Below, piece after piece: positions 1-7,776 of a stretch of DNA of 44,042 nt. This stretch comes from an uncultured Lachnospiraceae bacterium (GTDB lineage: Bacteria > Bacillota > Clostridia > Lachnospirales > Lachnospiraceae): assembly GCA_947176965.1 (NCBI GenBank), contig CAMWSU010000014.1:1-44042 (forward strand). The letters run 5' to 3'. Both the position numbers and the translations under genes were made by a program. The notes under the pieces were generated by a model. It ran no database searches. It saw only the letters and a list, made by a program, of their open reading frames with translations, and was not told the origin of the DNA. The stretch's first letter is position 1; each line of letters starts with the position of its first letter.

Positions 1-342
1 CTCGTCGCGGCGGATCGCGTTCATATCCGTGTAGAGCCCTTCTCCATGGGAAAAACCATATTTCTTCAACGCATAGCGCTTCCATTTGGCAAGGGACTGG
101 ACGACCTCGGCATTCCTGCCGGGCTGTTCCTTGATGTCAAAAGCAACCGGGCGCTCAACGCCGTTTAAGTTGTCGTTCAGACCTGAAGCGGGATCGACGA
201 AAAGCGGCGCGGACACGCGCAGGAGATTGAGCTGTGCGGAAAGCTGTGACTGAAAATAGTCTTTGACAGTTTTAATACCGATCTGCGTGTCGTACAGGTC
301 CAGTGCAGAATGATAGTTTTTGGGAATGTTGAAATGTTCCAT
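1..342 (-). CDS. asnA: Aspartate--ammonia ligase (asparagine synthetase A), N-terminal part
   Basis: AsnA makes asparagine from aspartate, ammonia and ATP in the cytosol. The 114 codons present begin [18 protein letters not shown] and include the family blocks [32 protein letters not shown] and [16 protein letters not shown], which line up with the N-terminal third of the roughly 330-residue, class II tRNA-synthetase-like AsnA family. The start at 342 is preceded by GGAG at a good distance. The frame is open to the window edge, so the gene is cut by the window and there is no sign that it is broken. It is divergent from the sugar isomerase gene. Confidence 0.93.
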   Translation of the reverse strand, partial: MEHFNIPKNYHSALDLYDTQIGIKTVKDYFQSQLSAQLNLLRVSAPLFVDPASGLNDNLNGVERPVAFDIKEQPGRNAEVVQSLAKWKRYALKKYGFSHGEGLYTDMNAIRRDE

Positions 343-388
343 TTTTGTTATCTCCATTATTTGAAATATTCTGAATCATATCGATTCT

Positions 389-417
389 ATTAAACCGCGA
401 ATCGCAGTGTTTTGCAA
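389..417 (-). promoter_or_regulatory. Probable asnA promoter
   Basis: Read on the minus strand: TTGCAA, a 17-base spacer, then TTTAAT, about 45 bases upstream of the asnA start. The match to the housekeeping consensus is moderate. I see no T-box features in the short leader. Confidence 0.45.
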
Positions 418-547
418 GAGGAAAATTGCATGATTTATTGATTGATTTTTCCTTGCAAATGCAGCTTCAATGATTTACCATAATGGCGACGGCATGGCAG
501 GCCATTGCTTTCGGCGCGCCGTGGCCGGAGAAGAAGGAGGAAATCAT

Positions 548-1402
548 TTGAAACTGACGGTATTTTATGATCATATCAATCAGGCGATGCGGCAGACGGG
601 AAAGTCGTTTGAAGAGCTTGCGCGGGAATTGACGGCGGCGGGGATATCGGGTGTGGAAATGGACTATGGCGAGCTTGTGAAAAAACCACGGCGGCTCTGC
701 GAGGCATTAAAGAAGGCGGGACTGCCGGTCAGCTGCGTTTATGCATTTTTTGACTGGGGCAACCCGGGGAACGGACCGGATTACAAAAAAGTCGTACGCC
801 TGCTCGCGCGCTGTCGTGTTCCTCATATGTTAGCCATTCCGGGCTTTGTGGGTGAAGGGCAGGATAGGGAGGCATGCCGCGCGCGGATGGCGCAGACCTT
901 AAAACAGTGCTGCGGGTATGCTGCCCGATACGGCATTACGGTCGGCATGGAGGATTTTGACGATGAGCGCGCGACTTTTGCGCGCGCGGGAGAACTTCAG
1001 TGGTATTTGGAGCAGGTGCCGGACTTATCCTGCACGTTTGACACCGGTAATTTTTTATACAGTGAGGAGGATGCGCTGCAGGCCTGGCCGCTGCTTCATA
1101 CGCGGGTGGGCTATGTGCATTGCAAGGACAGGGAATTTGCGGTAAAAGCGGGGGAGGAGCCGAAGCGGACGATCGGCGGCAGGGCGATGTACAGCGCGGC
1201 GGTCGGAAGCGGCGTGATCCCGATGGAGGAGCTTGTGCGCCGCATCAGGAAAAGCGGGTACGACGGCGTATTTGCCATTGAGCATTTCGGGTCACAGTCG
1301 ATGTATGAGGATATGCTTGCGTCCGCGGCATGGCTTAGCCGCGCGGCGGGGGAAGGCAGCGTACCTGACGGTGAACGTAGAGAGGAAAAGCAGGGTAACT
1401 GA
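548..1402 (+). CDS. Sugar phosphate isomerase/epimerase-like TIM-barrel protein
   Basis: Predicted xylose-isomerase-like TIM barrel of about 284 residues. Such enzymes isomerise or epimerise sugars, sugar acids or inositol derivatives with a divalent metal. The usual metal-ligand positions are visible in order: Glu in VGMEDFDD, Asp in CTFDTGNF, His in YVHCKDRE and Glu in FAIEHFG. I chose the TTG at 548 because AAGGAGG ends seven bases before it. The upstream in-frame ATG at 470 has no ribosome site and would add 26 non-family residues. The last residues are encoded by the first copy of a 34-bp tandem repeat. The ThuA-like gene follows on the same strand, suggesting a small carbohydrate-catabolism unit. 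The substrate cannot be told from sequence. Confidence 0.82.
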   Translation: MKLTVFYDHINQAMRQTGKSFEELARELTAAGISGVEMDYGELVKKPRRLCEALKKAGLPVSCVYAFFDWGNPGNGPDYKKVVRLLARCRVPHMLAIPGFVGEGQDREACRARMAQTLKQCCGYAARYGITVGMEDFDDERATFARAGELQWYLEQVPDLSCTFDTGNFLYSEEDALQAWPLLHTRVGYVHCKDREFAVKAGEEPKRTIGGRAMYSAAVGSGVIPMEELVRRIRKSGYDGVFAIEHFGSQSMYEDMLASAAWLSRAAGEGSVPDGERREEKQGN

Positions 1403-1466
1403 CGGTGGACATAGAGAGGGGAAACAGAGCGACTGACGGTGAGCATACAGAGGGAAAGCAGAGCAA
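1365..1466 (+). repeat. Three tandem copies of a 34-bp repeat across a stop codon
   Basis: Copies at 1365-1398, 1399-1432 and 1433-1466 each begin CTGACGGTG and contain a purine-rich stretch ending near CAGAGC or CAGGGT. They differ at several positions but have the same length. The array starts inside the sugar isomerase gene, includes its stop codon in copy 2, and ends just before the ribosome site of the ThuA-like gene. Confidence 0.88.
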
Positions 1467-1510
1467 TTCGCGATACGAAAAAAAATCAAGTGAAAAAAGG
1501 AGAGCACGCC

Positions 1511-2218
1511 ATGATCCGTGTGACAGTTTGGAATGAATACATTCATGAAAGAGAGTACGAGAATATCCGCAGGGTTTATCCCGACGGGATTCACGGCTGT
1601 ATCCGTGATTTTTTGGAAAAAGAGGAGGACATGCAGGTGCGGTGCGCAACGCTGGATATGCCGGAGTGCGGGCTGTCCGAGGAGCTGCTTTGCGGGACGG
1701 ATGTGCTCATTTGGTGGGGGCATGCGGCGCATGAGAAGGTCAGCGATGAGGCAGCGGCGCGCGTGGCGGCGCATGTGCGCCGCGGTATGGGACTGATCGC
1801 CCTGCATTCGGCGCATTTCTGCAAGCCGTTAAAGTTGCTGCTCGGGACGTCCATGACCCTGAAATGGAAGGAGTGCGACAGGGAACGCCTGTTTACGGTC
1901 GCGCCGTCGCATCCGATCGCAGAGGGGATTCCTGAGAGTTTTGCGTTGGAAAAAGAGGAACTTTATTGCGAATATTTTGACATCCCGAAGCCGGACGACA
2001 TCGTGTTTGAGGGATGGTATGAGAGCGGCGCGGTATTCCGCAGCGGCGTGACGTTCACGCGCGGAAACGGGAGACTGTTTTATTTTCAGCCGGGGCATGA
2101 GGAATATCCGACCTATTATGATCCGGTAATCCGCAGGATCATCGTGAACGCGGTGCGCTGGTCAAGACCGATAAACCGCCTTGCTGCCGAGCGGGACAAT
2201 CAGCAGATCACAGATTAG
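1511..2218 (+). CDS. ThuA-like trehalose-utilization family protein
   Basis: A 235-residue protein of the ThuA family (glutamine-amidotransferase-like fold without the catalytic Cys-His-Glu triad), usually found in sugar catabolism loci beside isomerases or oxidoreductases. Family blocks seen are VTVWNEYIHE at the N-terminus, TDVLIWWGHAAHEKV, RRGMGLIALHSAHFCKP, SHPIAEGIPE, EELYCEYFDIP and GRLFYFQPGHEEYPTYYDP near the C-terminus. The ATG at 1511 has AAGGAGAG six bases upstream. The 24 extra upstream codons are repeat-derived. It follows the sugar isomerase on the same strand with the tandem repeat between, so co-transcription is likely. The substrate is unknown. Confidence 0.82.
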   Translation: MIRVTVWNEYIHEREYENIRRVYPDGIHGCIRDFLEKEEDMQVRCATLDMPECGLSEELLCGTDVLIWWGHAAHEKVSDEAAARVAAHVRRGMGLIALHSAHFCKPLKLLLGTSMTLKWKECDRERLFTVAPSHPIAEGIPESFALEKEELYCEYFDIPKPDDIVFEGWYESGAVFRSGVTFTRGNGRLFYFQPGHEEYPTYYDPVIRRIIVNAVRWSRPINRLAAERDNQQITD

Positions 2219-2223
2219 GAAAT

Positions 2224-2658
2224 GTGGGAAATTTTCTGTCGGAATGCATCCTGCAGCAGTATGGATGGATAGAGGAACTGGGCATACGGACAGATTTTCA
2301 ATTGCCGGAATCGGATGTGTTTGTAGAGACGGATGCACATGATCTGATGCGGATGATGGAAAATCTGTTTTCGAATGTCCGCAAATATGTAAAAAGTTAT
2401 GTGGGAGTGAACGTGTTTTGTGAGGATGATACTCTTGTGATCCTGATGGAGAATGATCTGGAGGGCATGGAGACGCCGGATACGGAGCGGATATTTGAAC
2501 CGTTTTACCGGGACAGTGCGAGGAGTAACGAGGGCAGCGGGCTCGGACTTTATGTGGTGGCATGCCTGGCAAAACGGCTGGGGATCGAAACAGACGCAGA
2601 ATGCACGGAGAGCATGTTTCGGATCAGATTAAAGATAAAACGGGGAGGTACTGCATAA
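2224..2658 (+). pseudogene. Histidine kinase C-terminal (HATPase) fragment
   Basis: The frame encodes only the ATP-binding part of a two-component sensor kinase: the N box MMENLFSNVRKYV, a weak G1 region, the F box RIFEPFYRDS and the G2 box GSGLGLYVVACLAKRLG. The sensor, membrane and phospho-acceptor histidine (DHP) regions are missing. The frame stays open for some codons into the end of the ThuA-like gene, but that stretch shows no kinase homology. GTG at 2224 is a formal start with no clear ribosome site. It is best read as a remnant left after a deletion that removed the 5' part of the gene. A free-standing HATPase protein is possible but less likely. Confidence 0.7.
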
Positions 2659-2675
2659 AAAGCAGAACCTCCCCG
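2641..2675 (-). terminator. Intrinsic terminator shared by converging genes
   Basis: A 14-base arm (2641-2654) and its near-perfect complement (2662-2675, one mismatch) enclose a 7-base A-rich loop. Read on the minus strand the hairpin is followed by TTTTAT, so it mainly ends the HAD gene. It overlaps the last codons of the kinase fragment. Confidence 0.75.
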
Positions 2676-2705
2676 TATGTATATGAGTTGAAAATGTTCA
2701 ACCTG

Positions 2706-3425
2706 CTATTTTGCCTGATCCAGGATGGAAAGAATCTCTAGGTGTGCGTTGCCGGAGAGCTGCCATGTCGCGGCAGGCGCGCTATCGTCCTGCGGGGAAA
2801 GATTAGTGTGCAGGTAAATGCTGTCCATGCCACATGCTTCTGCAACCGCAACATCGCTTGCCGCTTCGTTGCCGATCATGACGCATTCTTTTTTGTCCAG
2901 TCCGTAGGTTGACAGCAGCAGCTCCATAAAGGTCGGATCCGGTTTTTTGCACCCGATGTCGGAGGAATAGAATACCCCGTCAAAAAACGGCAGAAGACCG
3001 GTCATCTGCATTTCCGGTTCCGTGAACAGATGCTGTGCATTGGAGAGCAGATAGATTCCGATATGGCGTTCTTTTAAGCCGTTTAACAGGTCTAACACGT
3101 CGGGATAGAGTGCGAGTCGGCTGCGCGAAATGGTGCGGAACGCGGTTCCCGTGCTCTGGATCAGCGCAGGATCGGCATGGATACCCTTATCAAGGTAAAG
3201 CTGCAAAAAAACAAGCTCTATCTGAATTTCGGGATAGGGACCGCCAAGCTGTGACTCCAACTGCGTGACATAATGCAGATAGGCTTTCCTCAATGCCGTC
3301 GGTGTATAATAAGCGCCGTAGGCGCGGAAAAAGTCGGACATTTTCTGCCAAAGATATCTCTTTTTCTCATCTGTATGAATATCGACCAGTGTGCCGTAAA
3401 GATCAAAAAGAACATTGCGATACAT
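2706..3425 (-). CDS. HAD-superfamily hydrolase (haloacid-dehalogenase-like)
   Basis: A 239-residue HAD hydrolase. Motif I is FDLYGTLVD: the nucleophile Asp is present, but the +2 position is Tyr rather than the Asp used by HAD phosphatases, as in 2-haloacid dehalogenases. Motif II is YLLSNAQ, the motif III lysine lies in DIGCKKPDP, and motif IV is MIGNEAASDVAVAEACGM. A helical cap lies between about residues 15 and 90. The ATG at 3425 follows AGGAGG at seven bases. The 24-codon upstream extension is AT-rich and overlaps the promoter area. Substrate is unknown, and the phosphatase label common for such proteins may be wrong here. Confidence 0.83.
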   Translation of the reverse strand: MYRNVLFDLYGTLVDIHTDEKKRYLWQKMSDFFRAYGAYYTPTALRKAYLHYVTQLESQLGGPYPEIQIELVFLQLYLDKGIHADPALIQSTGTAFRTISRSRLALYPDVLDLLNGLKERHIGIYLLSNAQHLFTEPEMQMTGLLPFFDGVFYSSDIGCKKPDPTFMELLLSTYGLDKKECVMIGNEAASDVAVAEACGMDSIYLHTNLSPQDDSAPAATWQLSGNAHLEILSILDQAK

Positions 3426-3463
3426 GAGAAGTTTCCTCCTGCGTAGGGATATATATTTTGTAT

Positions 3464-3492
3464 ATTTTACAATATTTTCAATGTTTACACAA
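3464..3492 (-). promoter_or_regulatory. Possible promoter of the HAD gene
   Basis: Minus strand: TTGTGT, 17 bases, TAAAAT, about 40 bases upstream of the HAD start. The -35 match is poor, and it overlaps the foot of the preceding terminator hairpin. Confidence 0.35.
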
Positions 3493-3532
3493 GACAAAAA
3501 CCTCAGGGGGAACCTGAGGCTTTTGCTTGTGT
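3487..3532 (-). terminator. Strong intrinsic terminator after the 755-aa gene
   Basis: Nested stems: CCTCAGG with CCTGAGG around a 5-base loop, extended by CAAAA/TTTTG and ACACAAG/CTTGTGT. On the minus strand the core stem is followed by TTTTTG. It separates the long cNMP-like gene from the HAD gene and could also work on the plus strand. Confidence 0.75.
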
Positions 3533-3540
3533 AAAAGGGG

Positions 3541-3586
3541 AATTCTTCCGGAATTGCTAATTAGCAGGTTCAGCTTGCGCCGAACC
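3541..3586. other. Three abutting small hairpins between two minus-strand genes
   Basis: AATTC/GAATT (3541-3555), the palindrome TGCTAATTAGCA (3555-3566) and GGTTC/GAACC (3567-3586) lie end to end, followed on the minus strand by the large terminator. The order structured element then terminator resembles a leader RNA, but it matches no riboswitch consensus I can recall. No coding frame is evident. Confidence 0.4.
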
Positions 3587-3672
3587 ATCTCTAATGATAC
3601 CCGTTTTTCGTGTTTTTTTCTATAAATATATTGCAATATATTATCAATATATTAGCTCACACAAAAGTACTA

Positions 3673-5940
3673 TTACATTTCCAAAAACCGCTGCTGCGCC
3701 AGTAATTCCTCAGGAACCTGCCTGCCGCTGTTGCGGATCTTGACAAACACATTATCGAGACGGCGGCGTTCCTGTGTGTTGAGGATGCGGTAGCGCTCAA
3801 GCATATCCTTGAAAAGCGGGTTCCCGCCGATCTTGTTGCGGATATCCGCAGAGAACGGACAGTAGCGCAGAAGGATGCGGCGCGCGACTTTGTTTAAGCG
3901 GGGCGAACCCGTGGATTCGTACATCACCCACTGAATGTAATCGCGGACAAACATTTCCCGATAATTGTTTCTTGCACGCTGAAGCGCAAGCTTGATCTTT
4001 TCCTTTGCGTCGGGCGAAAGCTCGATATTTTTGCGGTAGAACTGTACATAATCAAAATACTCGCTCGTAAGCGACAGCTCGGAAACATCGTTCCAGCGCG
4101 CGCCCTGCATGCGCTTGCACATTTCCCAGCGGAACTCGCCCGTGACTCTTGTGATAAGCGTTGGGATATCCTCCTGGCATAACAGCGGGAACATCACGCG
4201 GCTCGGTGTGGTTCTGCGCCTTCCTTCAATTTCCTGCCAGAGGATGGATTTGACACCGATATTCGGCATCAGGATGATGTCAGGCAGAACCTCACATTGT
4301 ATCAGTTCGCGGTTAATGCCCACCTCAGCCATGGTGAAGACCGTCTCGCGGTAAAATGCCTTAAAGTCAACCTTGCGTACATTGTCAAGCGCATTGTGCA
4401 GCTTATCCGCCGTGACGAGCATGGACTCCGGAGAGCGTAAGCAGTTGTGCTCCGAAAACAACGGGCAGAATGTTGTTACACGGCCGCAGGTAACCTTATT
4501 GACGGACGGGAACATATTCTGAAGCTCAAAGAGAACCTTCTGCACCCCGTCCTCCGCCATGCGGCTTTCCGTCGCAGCGTCGATCTTTCCGGAGTAGCGC
4601 ATCTCATGCAGATATTGCGTATAATCGCTGTCAAACTCGTTGCGGCTCGGCGCTTTTCTGCCCTCGTAGATTTCTTTCAGCCAGTCGTAGAGCGTATAGA
4701 CCTGACGGGCAGGATCGCTCAATTTCTGCGTGGCGAGCTTTGCGAGTTCCTTTGCATTTTCTTTTCCGGCAAGCGATTCGTCCATATAACCGAATAAAAG
4801 GAACATACGCACGGGAAGCGGTACGTTCTTATCGGATAAGCTGAACTGGAACGCGGCGGTATAGATTTCGTAGAACGCGAGCGTCAGCCGTTTGCGCAGG
4901 GCGTGAACATCGTCCTCCTGCGAGGAGCGGTCACTTGTGTTGATATAGCGGTCAAGATCGGCGAGAAAACGCTTGGAAGAATCCTCTGCATAGTCCGCGT
5001 ATTGCAGGATGCATTTTGCGGAATCGGAAAGCTCCTCAAGAAGTGCATCCGCCTTGCCGTCATCGGGCAGCTCGGCAGCTGCGGCTGCAGCGTCAAGCGC
5101 CTCGCGGTACTGCGCGGCGCGCTGTTTGCACAATGTCTTATCGATCGCATGCTGACTCTCCATCTGGATCATCAGCTTGCTGATGGCGGCGTTTAAGGAC
5201 ATCGTATCCTCCTGCATGCGCGCTACCTCAACGCAGAGGGTGGTGTAGAGGTCAAACAGGTCGATCTGTCCGGTATTTAATAAGAGATAAGCGGAATCCC
5301 CCTGATAGGCTGTGAGCAGTTCGATATGCTCAAATACCCGGTGTACATCATCCGCCGCTTTCTGTAAGAATCCGTCCGTGAAATCGGGGCGGGCATGGAA
5401 CAATGCTTTTTTGACGGCAGGCTCAAATCCCTTTGCCGCTTCGTAATAGCCTGCAAGGTAATCGGGAAGATCTTCCTGCGCATGGAACGGGGCAAGCTCC
5501 TCAATGCCGCCGAGCTGTTTTGGCGTTACCTCGTACTTTTGACAGAGGGAGACATACTCCTGATAGCTGTTTTTCAGATAATGATAGAACTTGTCGCATT
5601 GATATTCCTGCATGATGAAGTCATCAAAAATATTGCTGCACTGTCTGCACATGGAAGCGGCAAACAGCTCGCCGAGTCCGGCGGACCCCCTGATCACGTC
5701 GGAAACAGTCTGATTTTCCAAAGAGTACGACAGACAGGAAACGTTGTCCACAGCGGTGTAGGTATAGAAGGAATAGCCGCAGTAAAGATCAAAAATTGCG
5801 GGCACGTCGCCTTTTTCAAGGAACAACTCGCCCTTTTTACTGCTTGCATGAATGCTTCCCGAGGAAATAATCAAAATCTGGTTGATGGGAGCGCCCTCGT
5901 TTAAGATCACCGTTCCCGCCGTAAATGTTACAACTGCCAT
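3673..5940 (-). CDS. Large protein with cNMP-binding-like N-terminal domain
   Basis: A 755-residue, apparently soluble protein. Residues 1-100 (AGTVILNEGAPINQILIISSGSI, then LEKGDV) look like the beta-barrel of the CRP/cNMP-binding family. The phosphate-binding cassette (GExxxR-A) is not visible, so cyclic nucleotide binding is doubtful. The remaining 650 residues are mostly helical and belong to no domain I recognise. Residues about 480-640 hold a cluster of Cys (CGRVTTFCPLFSEHNC) and a conserved-looking block PDIILMPNIGVKSILWQEIEGRR. There is no helix-turn-helix and no signal peptide. The ATG at 5940 has only a weak ribosome site. A good -10 (TATACT, 5985-5990) lies upstream. It is a single-gene unit with its own terminator. 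Function unknown. Confidence 0.75.
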   Translation of the reverse strand: MAVVTFTAGTVILNEGAPINQILIISSGSIHASSKKGELFLEKGDVPAIFDLYCGYSFYTYTAVDNVSCLSYSLENQTVSDVIRGSAGLGELFAASMCRQCSNIFDDFIMQEYQCDKFYHYLKNSYQEYVSLCQKYEVTPKQLGGIEELAPFHAQEDLPDYLAGYYEAAKGFEPAVKKALFHARPDFTDGFLQKAADDVHRVFEHIELLTAYQGDSAYLLLNTGQIDLFDLYTTLCVEVARMQEDTMSLNAAISKLMIQMESQHAIDKTLCKQRAAQYREALDAAAAAAELPDDGKADALLEELSDSAKCILQYADYAEDSSKRFLADLDRYINTSDRSSQEDDVHALRKRLTLAFYEIYTAAFQFSLSDKNVPLPVRMFLLFGYMDESLAGKENAKELAKLATQKLSDPARQVYTLYDWLKEIYEGRKAPSRNEFDSDYTQYLHEMRYSGKIDAATESRMAEDGVQKVLFELQNMFPSVNKVTCGRVTTFCPLFSEHNCLRSPESMLVTADKLHNALDNVRKVDFKAFYRETVFTMAEVGINRELIQCEVLPDIILMPNIGVKSILWQEIEGRRRTTPSRVMFPLLCQEDIPTLITRVTGEFRWEMCKRMQGARWNDVSELSLTSEYFDYVQFYRKNIELSPDAKEKIKLALQRARNNYREMFVRDYIQWVMYESTGSPRLNKVARRILLRYCPFSADIRNKIGGNPLFKDMLERYRILNTQERRRLDNVFVKIRNSGRQVPEELLAQQRFLEM

Positions 5941-6097
5941 TATGATCCCTGCCTTTCACGTAAAAAAATAAAGTCTCAATAAAGAGTATACCGCAGAATT
6001 CGGAAAATTGCATTCTTTTTTATCAGAAAGTGTGAAGTTTTATGCTGTTATGGACAGCATGTTCCGAGGTGCAACAGAAGTTTCGCGTGATGGGAAC

Positions 6098-6126
6098 TTG
6101 AAATTTAGAGCGATTAGGAGTAAAAT
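6098..6126 (+). promoter_or_regulatory. Promoter of the OFA transporter gene
   Basis: TTGAAA, 17-base spacer, TAAAAT, 70 bases upstream of the transporter start. The leader contains a small CGGTC/GACCG hairpin around a T tract. Confidence 0.6.
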
Positions 6127-6195
6127 GACAAAGACGGTCTTTTTTTGGACCGACCAAAGATTTGATGCGAAAATTAATGAGGGGGAGAGTCACCT

Positions 6196-7518
6196 ATGAA
6201 AAAATGTCAGAACAAATGGATACGCGCCGCGATTCCGGCGCTTTTGCTGCACTGCAGTATCGGTACGGTTTACTGCTGGTCTATTTTCAGCGAGGAAATC
6301 GCGAAATACATCGGTTTTTCCAAGGGAGCGACCGAGTGGGCGTTCAGCTTTGCGATCTTTTTCCTTGGCATGTCTGCAGCATTCTTAGGGAATGTTGTGG
6401 AGAAGGATATTCATAAATCGTCGCTGATCGCGGCAATCTGCTTTGCGCTCGGCATGGCGGGAACCGGATTTTTCATTTATTACGGCGGGTTACATAAGGG
6501 AAGCGCACTGGCGCTCGTCGGCATTTATGTCTGCTACGGATTTATCATGGGTATCGGTCTCGGTACGGGGTATCTTTCGCCTGTAAAGACGCTCATGCTT
6601 TGGTTTCAGGACAGAAAGGGACTCGCGACCGGTCTTGCCGTTGCGGGCTTTGGCGCGGCGAAGGCAATCGCAAGCCCGATCATGCAGGCAATGCTGGATA
6701 ATCTGGGAGACGGCGGCATCTGGAAAATGTTCCTGATCCTTGCCGTTGTATATTTTGTCATGATGTTTGCCGGACATCTGCTTCTGGCAAAGCCCGAGGG
6801 CTGGCATGAGCCTCAGAAGAAAGAGAAGGGGCAGGGCATCCTTGCGACCATCAAGACAAGACCGATCGCAAACTATATCGGGATCTGGCTCATGTTTTAC
6901 ATCAACATTACCTGCGGTCTTGCACTGATCTCACAGGAAAAGATGATCGTGAAATGTTTAGGACTCGCAAGCTTTGCGGGTATCATTTCCACCGTATCGG
7001 CAGTCTTTAACGCGGGCGGACGGCTCGGCTTTTCGGCATGGGCGGATACCATGAAGGACCGTAATACGGTATATAAACTGATCTTTGCGCTTTCCATCGT
7101 ATTTACCGGGCTGACGATCGTGACGGGAGGAATCAAGAACGGCGAGGGAAATACGCTGCTCATCATCTTGGTGCTTGCTTTGATCTTTGTTGTCAATGCA
7201 GGTTACGGCGGCGGCTTTTCCAATGTACCGACCTTGCTGTCCGATCATTACGGCATGGGCAGCATTAGCGCGATCCACGGTATCACGCTTTCCGCATGGG
7301 CATTTGCGGGATTGACCGGTAATCAGATGGCGACATGGATTGTGAATACATTCGGCAAGCCTGTTGAAATCGAGCATGCTTTGTCAAACGGTACGGTAGA
7401 GGTTCTGACGGTCAATCCGACAGGCTATCAGTGCGTGCTGTATGCAACCGTGGCTCTTTATCTCATCGCGCTGCTCATCAGCCTGTTTATGGTACGCCCG
7501 GCAAAGAAAGAGGCGTAG
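6196..7518 (+). CDS. MFS transporter, OFA (oxalate/formate antiporter-like) family
   Basis: A 440-residue integral membrane carrier with about 12 hydrophobic segments. Family marks include the N-terminal HCSIGTVYCWSIFSEEIAK, the helix IGLGTGYLSPVKTLMLWFQDRKGLATGLAVAGFGAAKA and a second-half loop AGGRLGFSAWADTMKDRN. The GGGGGAGAG ribosome site lies just upstream of ATG 6196. OFA proteins exchange or import small carboxylates (oxalate, formate, pyruvate, lactate). The substrate here is not known, and no oxalate or formate metabolism genes are adjacent. It appears monocistronic, with a separate promoter. No clear terminator follows. Confidence 0.88.
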   Translation: MKKCQNKWIRAAIPALLLHCSIGTVYCWSIFSEEIAKYIGFSKGATEWAFSFAIFFLGMSAAFLGNVVEKDIHKSSLIAAICFALGMAGTGFFIYYGGLHKGSALALVGIYVCYGFIMGIGLGTGYLSPVKTLMLWFQDRKGLATGLAVAGFGAAKAIASPIMQAMLDNLGDGGIWKMFLILAVVYFVMMFAGHLLLAKPEGWHEPQKKEKGQGILATIKTRPIANYIGIWLMFYINITCGLALISQEKMIVKCLGLASFAGIISTVSAVFNAGGRLGFSAWADTMKDRNTVYKLIFALSIVFTGLTIVTGGIKNGEGNTLLIILVLALIFVVNAGYGGGFSNVPTLLSDHYGMGSISAIHGITLSAWAFAGLTGNQMATWIVNTFGKPVEIEHALSNGTVEVLTVNPTGYQCVLYATVALYLIALLISLFMVRPAKKEA

Positions 7519-7569
7519 GGCGCGGGCGTAGAGGGAAGGCTTTGCGTTTACGGCAGAGAGACCTGCTTA

Positions 7570-7598
7570 TTGCGGTCATAAAAAAATTATGATACAAT
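7570..7598 (+). promoter_or_regulatory. Promoter with an operator-like palindrome filling the spacer
   Basis: TTGCGG (7570-7575), a 17-base spacer, TACAAT (7593-7598). The spacer itself is a perfect inverted repeat, TCATAA-AAAAA-TTATGA, as expected of a repressor site. It would drive the DUF6508-like gene and perhaps the TetR gene after it. Confidence 0.5.
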
Positions 7599-7601
7599 AA
7601 A

Positions 7602-7719
7602 CTCGAAAATTCAGCCGCTGCGCGTCTGCCGCGCTTCGCGCTTGTAATTTTCTCGTTAACATGTCAGGTGAAATCAAATGCTCACTGCGTTCGCGCTTGA
7701 TTTCCTGCTGACATGTTAA
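7602..7719 (+). repeat. Two consecutive long hairpin elements
   Basis: Hairpin A (7602-7655) pairs CGAAAATT with AATTTTCTCG. Hairpin B (7656-7719) pairs TTAACATGTCAG and GAAATCAA with TTGATTTC and CTGACATGTTAA. Both loops carry similar GC-rich text (CGCTTCGCGCTTG and CGTTCGCGCTTG). They lie in the leader between the promoter and the 7777 gene and have no coding potential. They look like palindromic intergenic repeats. Confidence 0.75.
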
Positions 7720-7776
7720 ATGAAAAGAACGCAATGTTCGAAAATATTTGGATCATGAAGACGGAACGGTTGAATT

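Noticed and set aside
1335-1816. Minus-strand frames over the sugar isomerase/ThuA junction
   Set aside because: They run through the tandem repeat, lack ribosome sites and overlap well-supported genes on the other strand.
3541-3640. TPP riboswitch
   Set aside because: Only a TGAACCTG-like string matches. The CTGAGA segment and the second conserved loop are absent, and the adjacent gene is not in thiamine metabolism.
6008-6199. Short plus-strand frame before the OFA transporter
   Set aside because: It overlaps the promoter at 6098-6126, has no ribosome site and no recognisable sequence.
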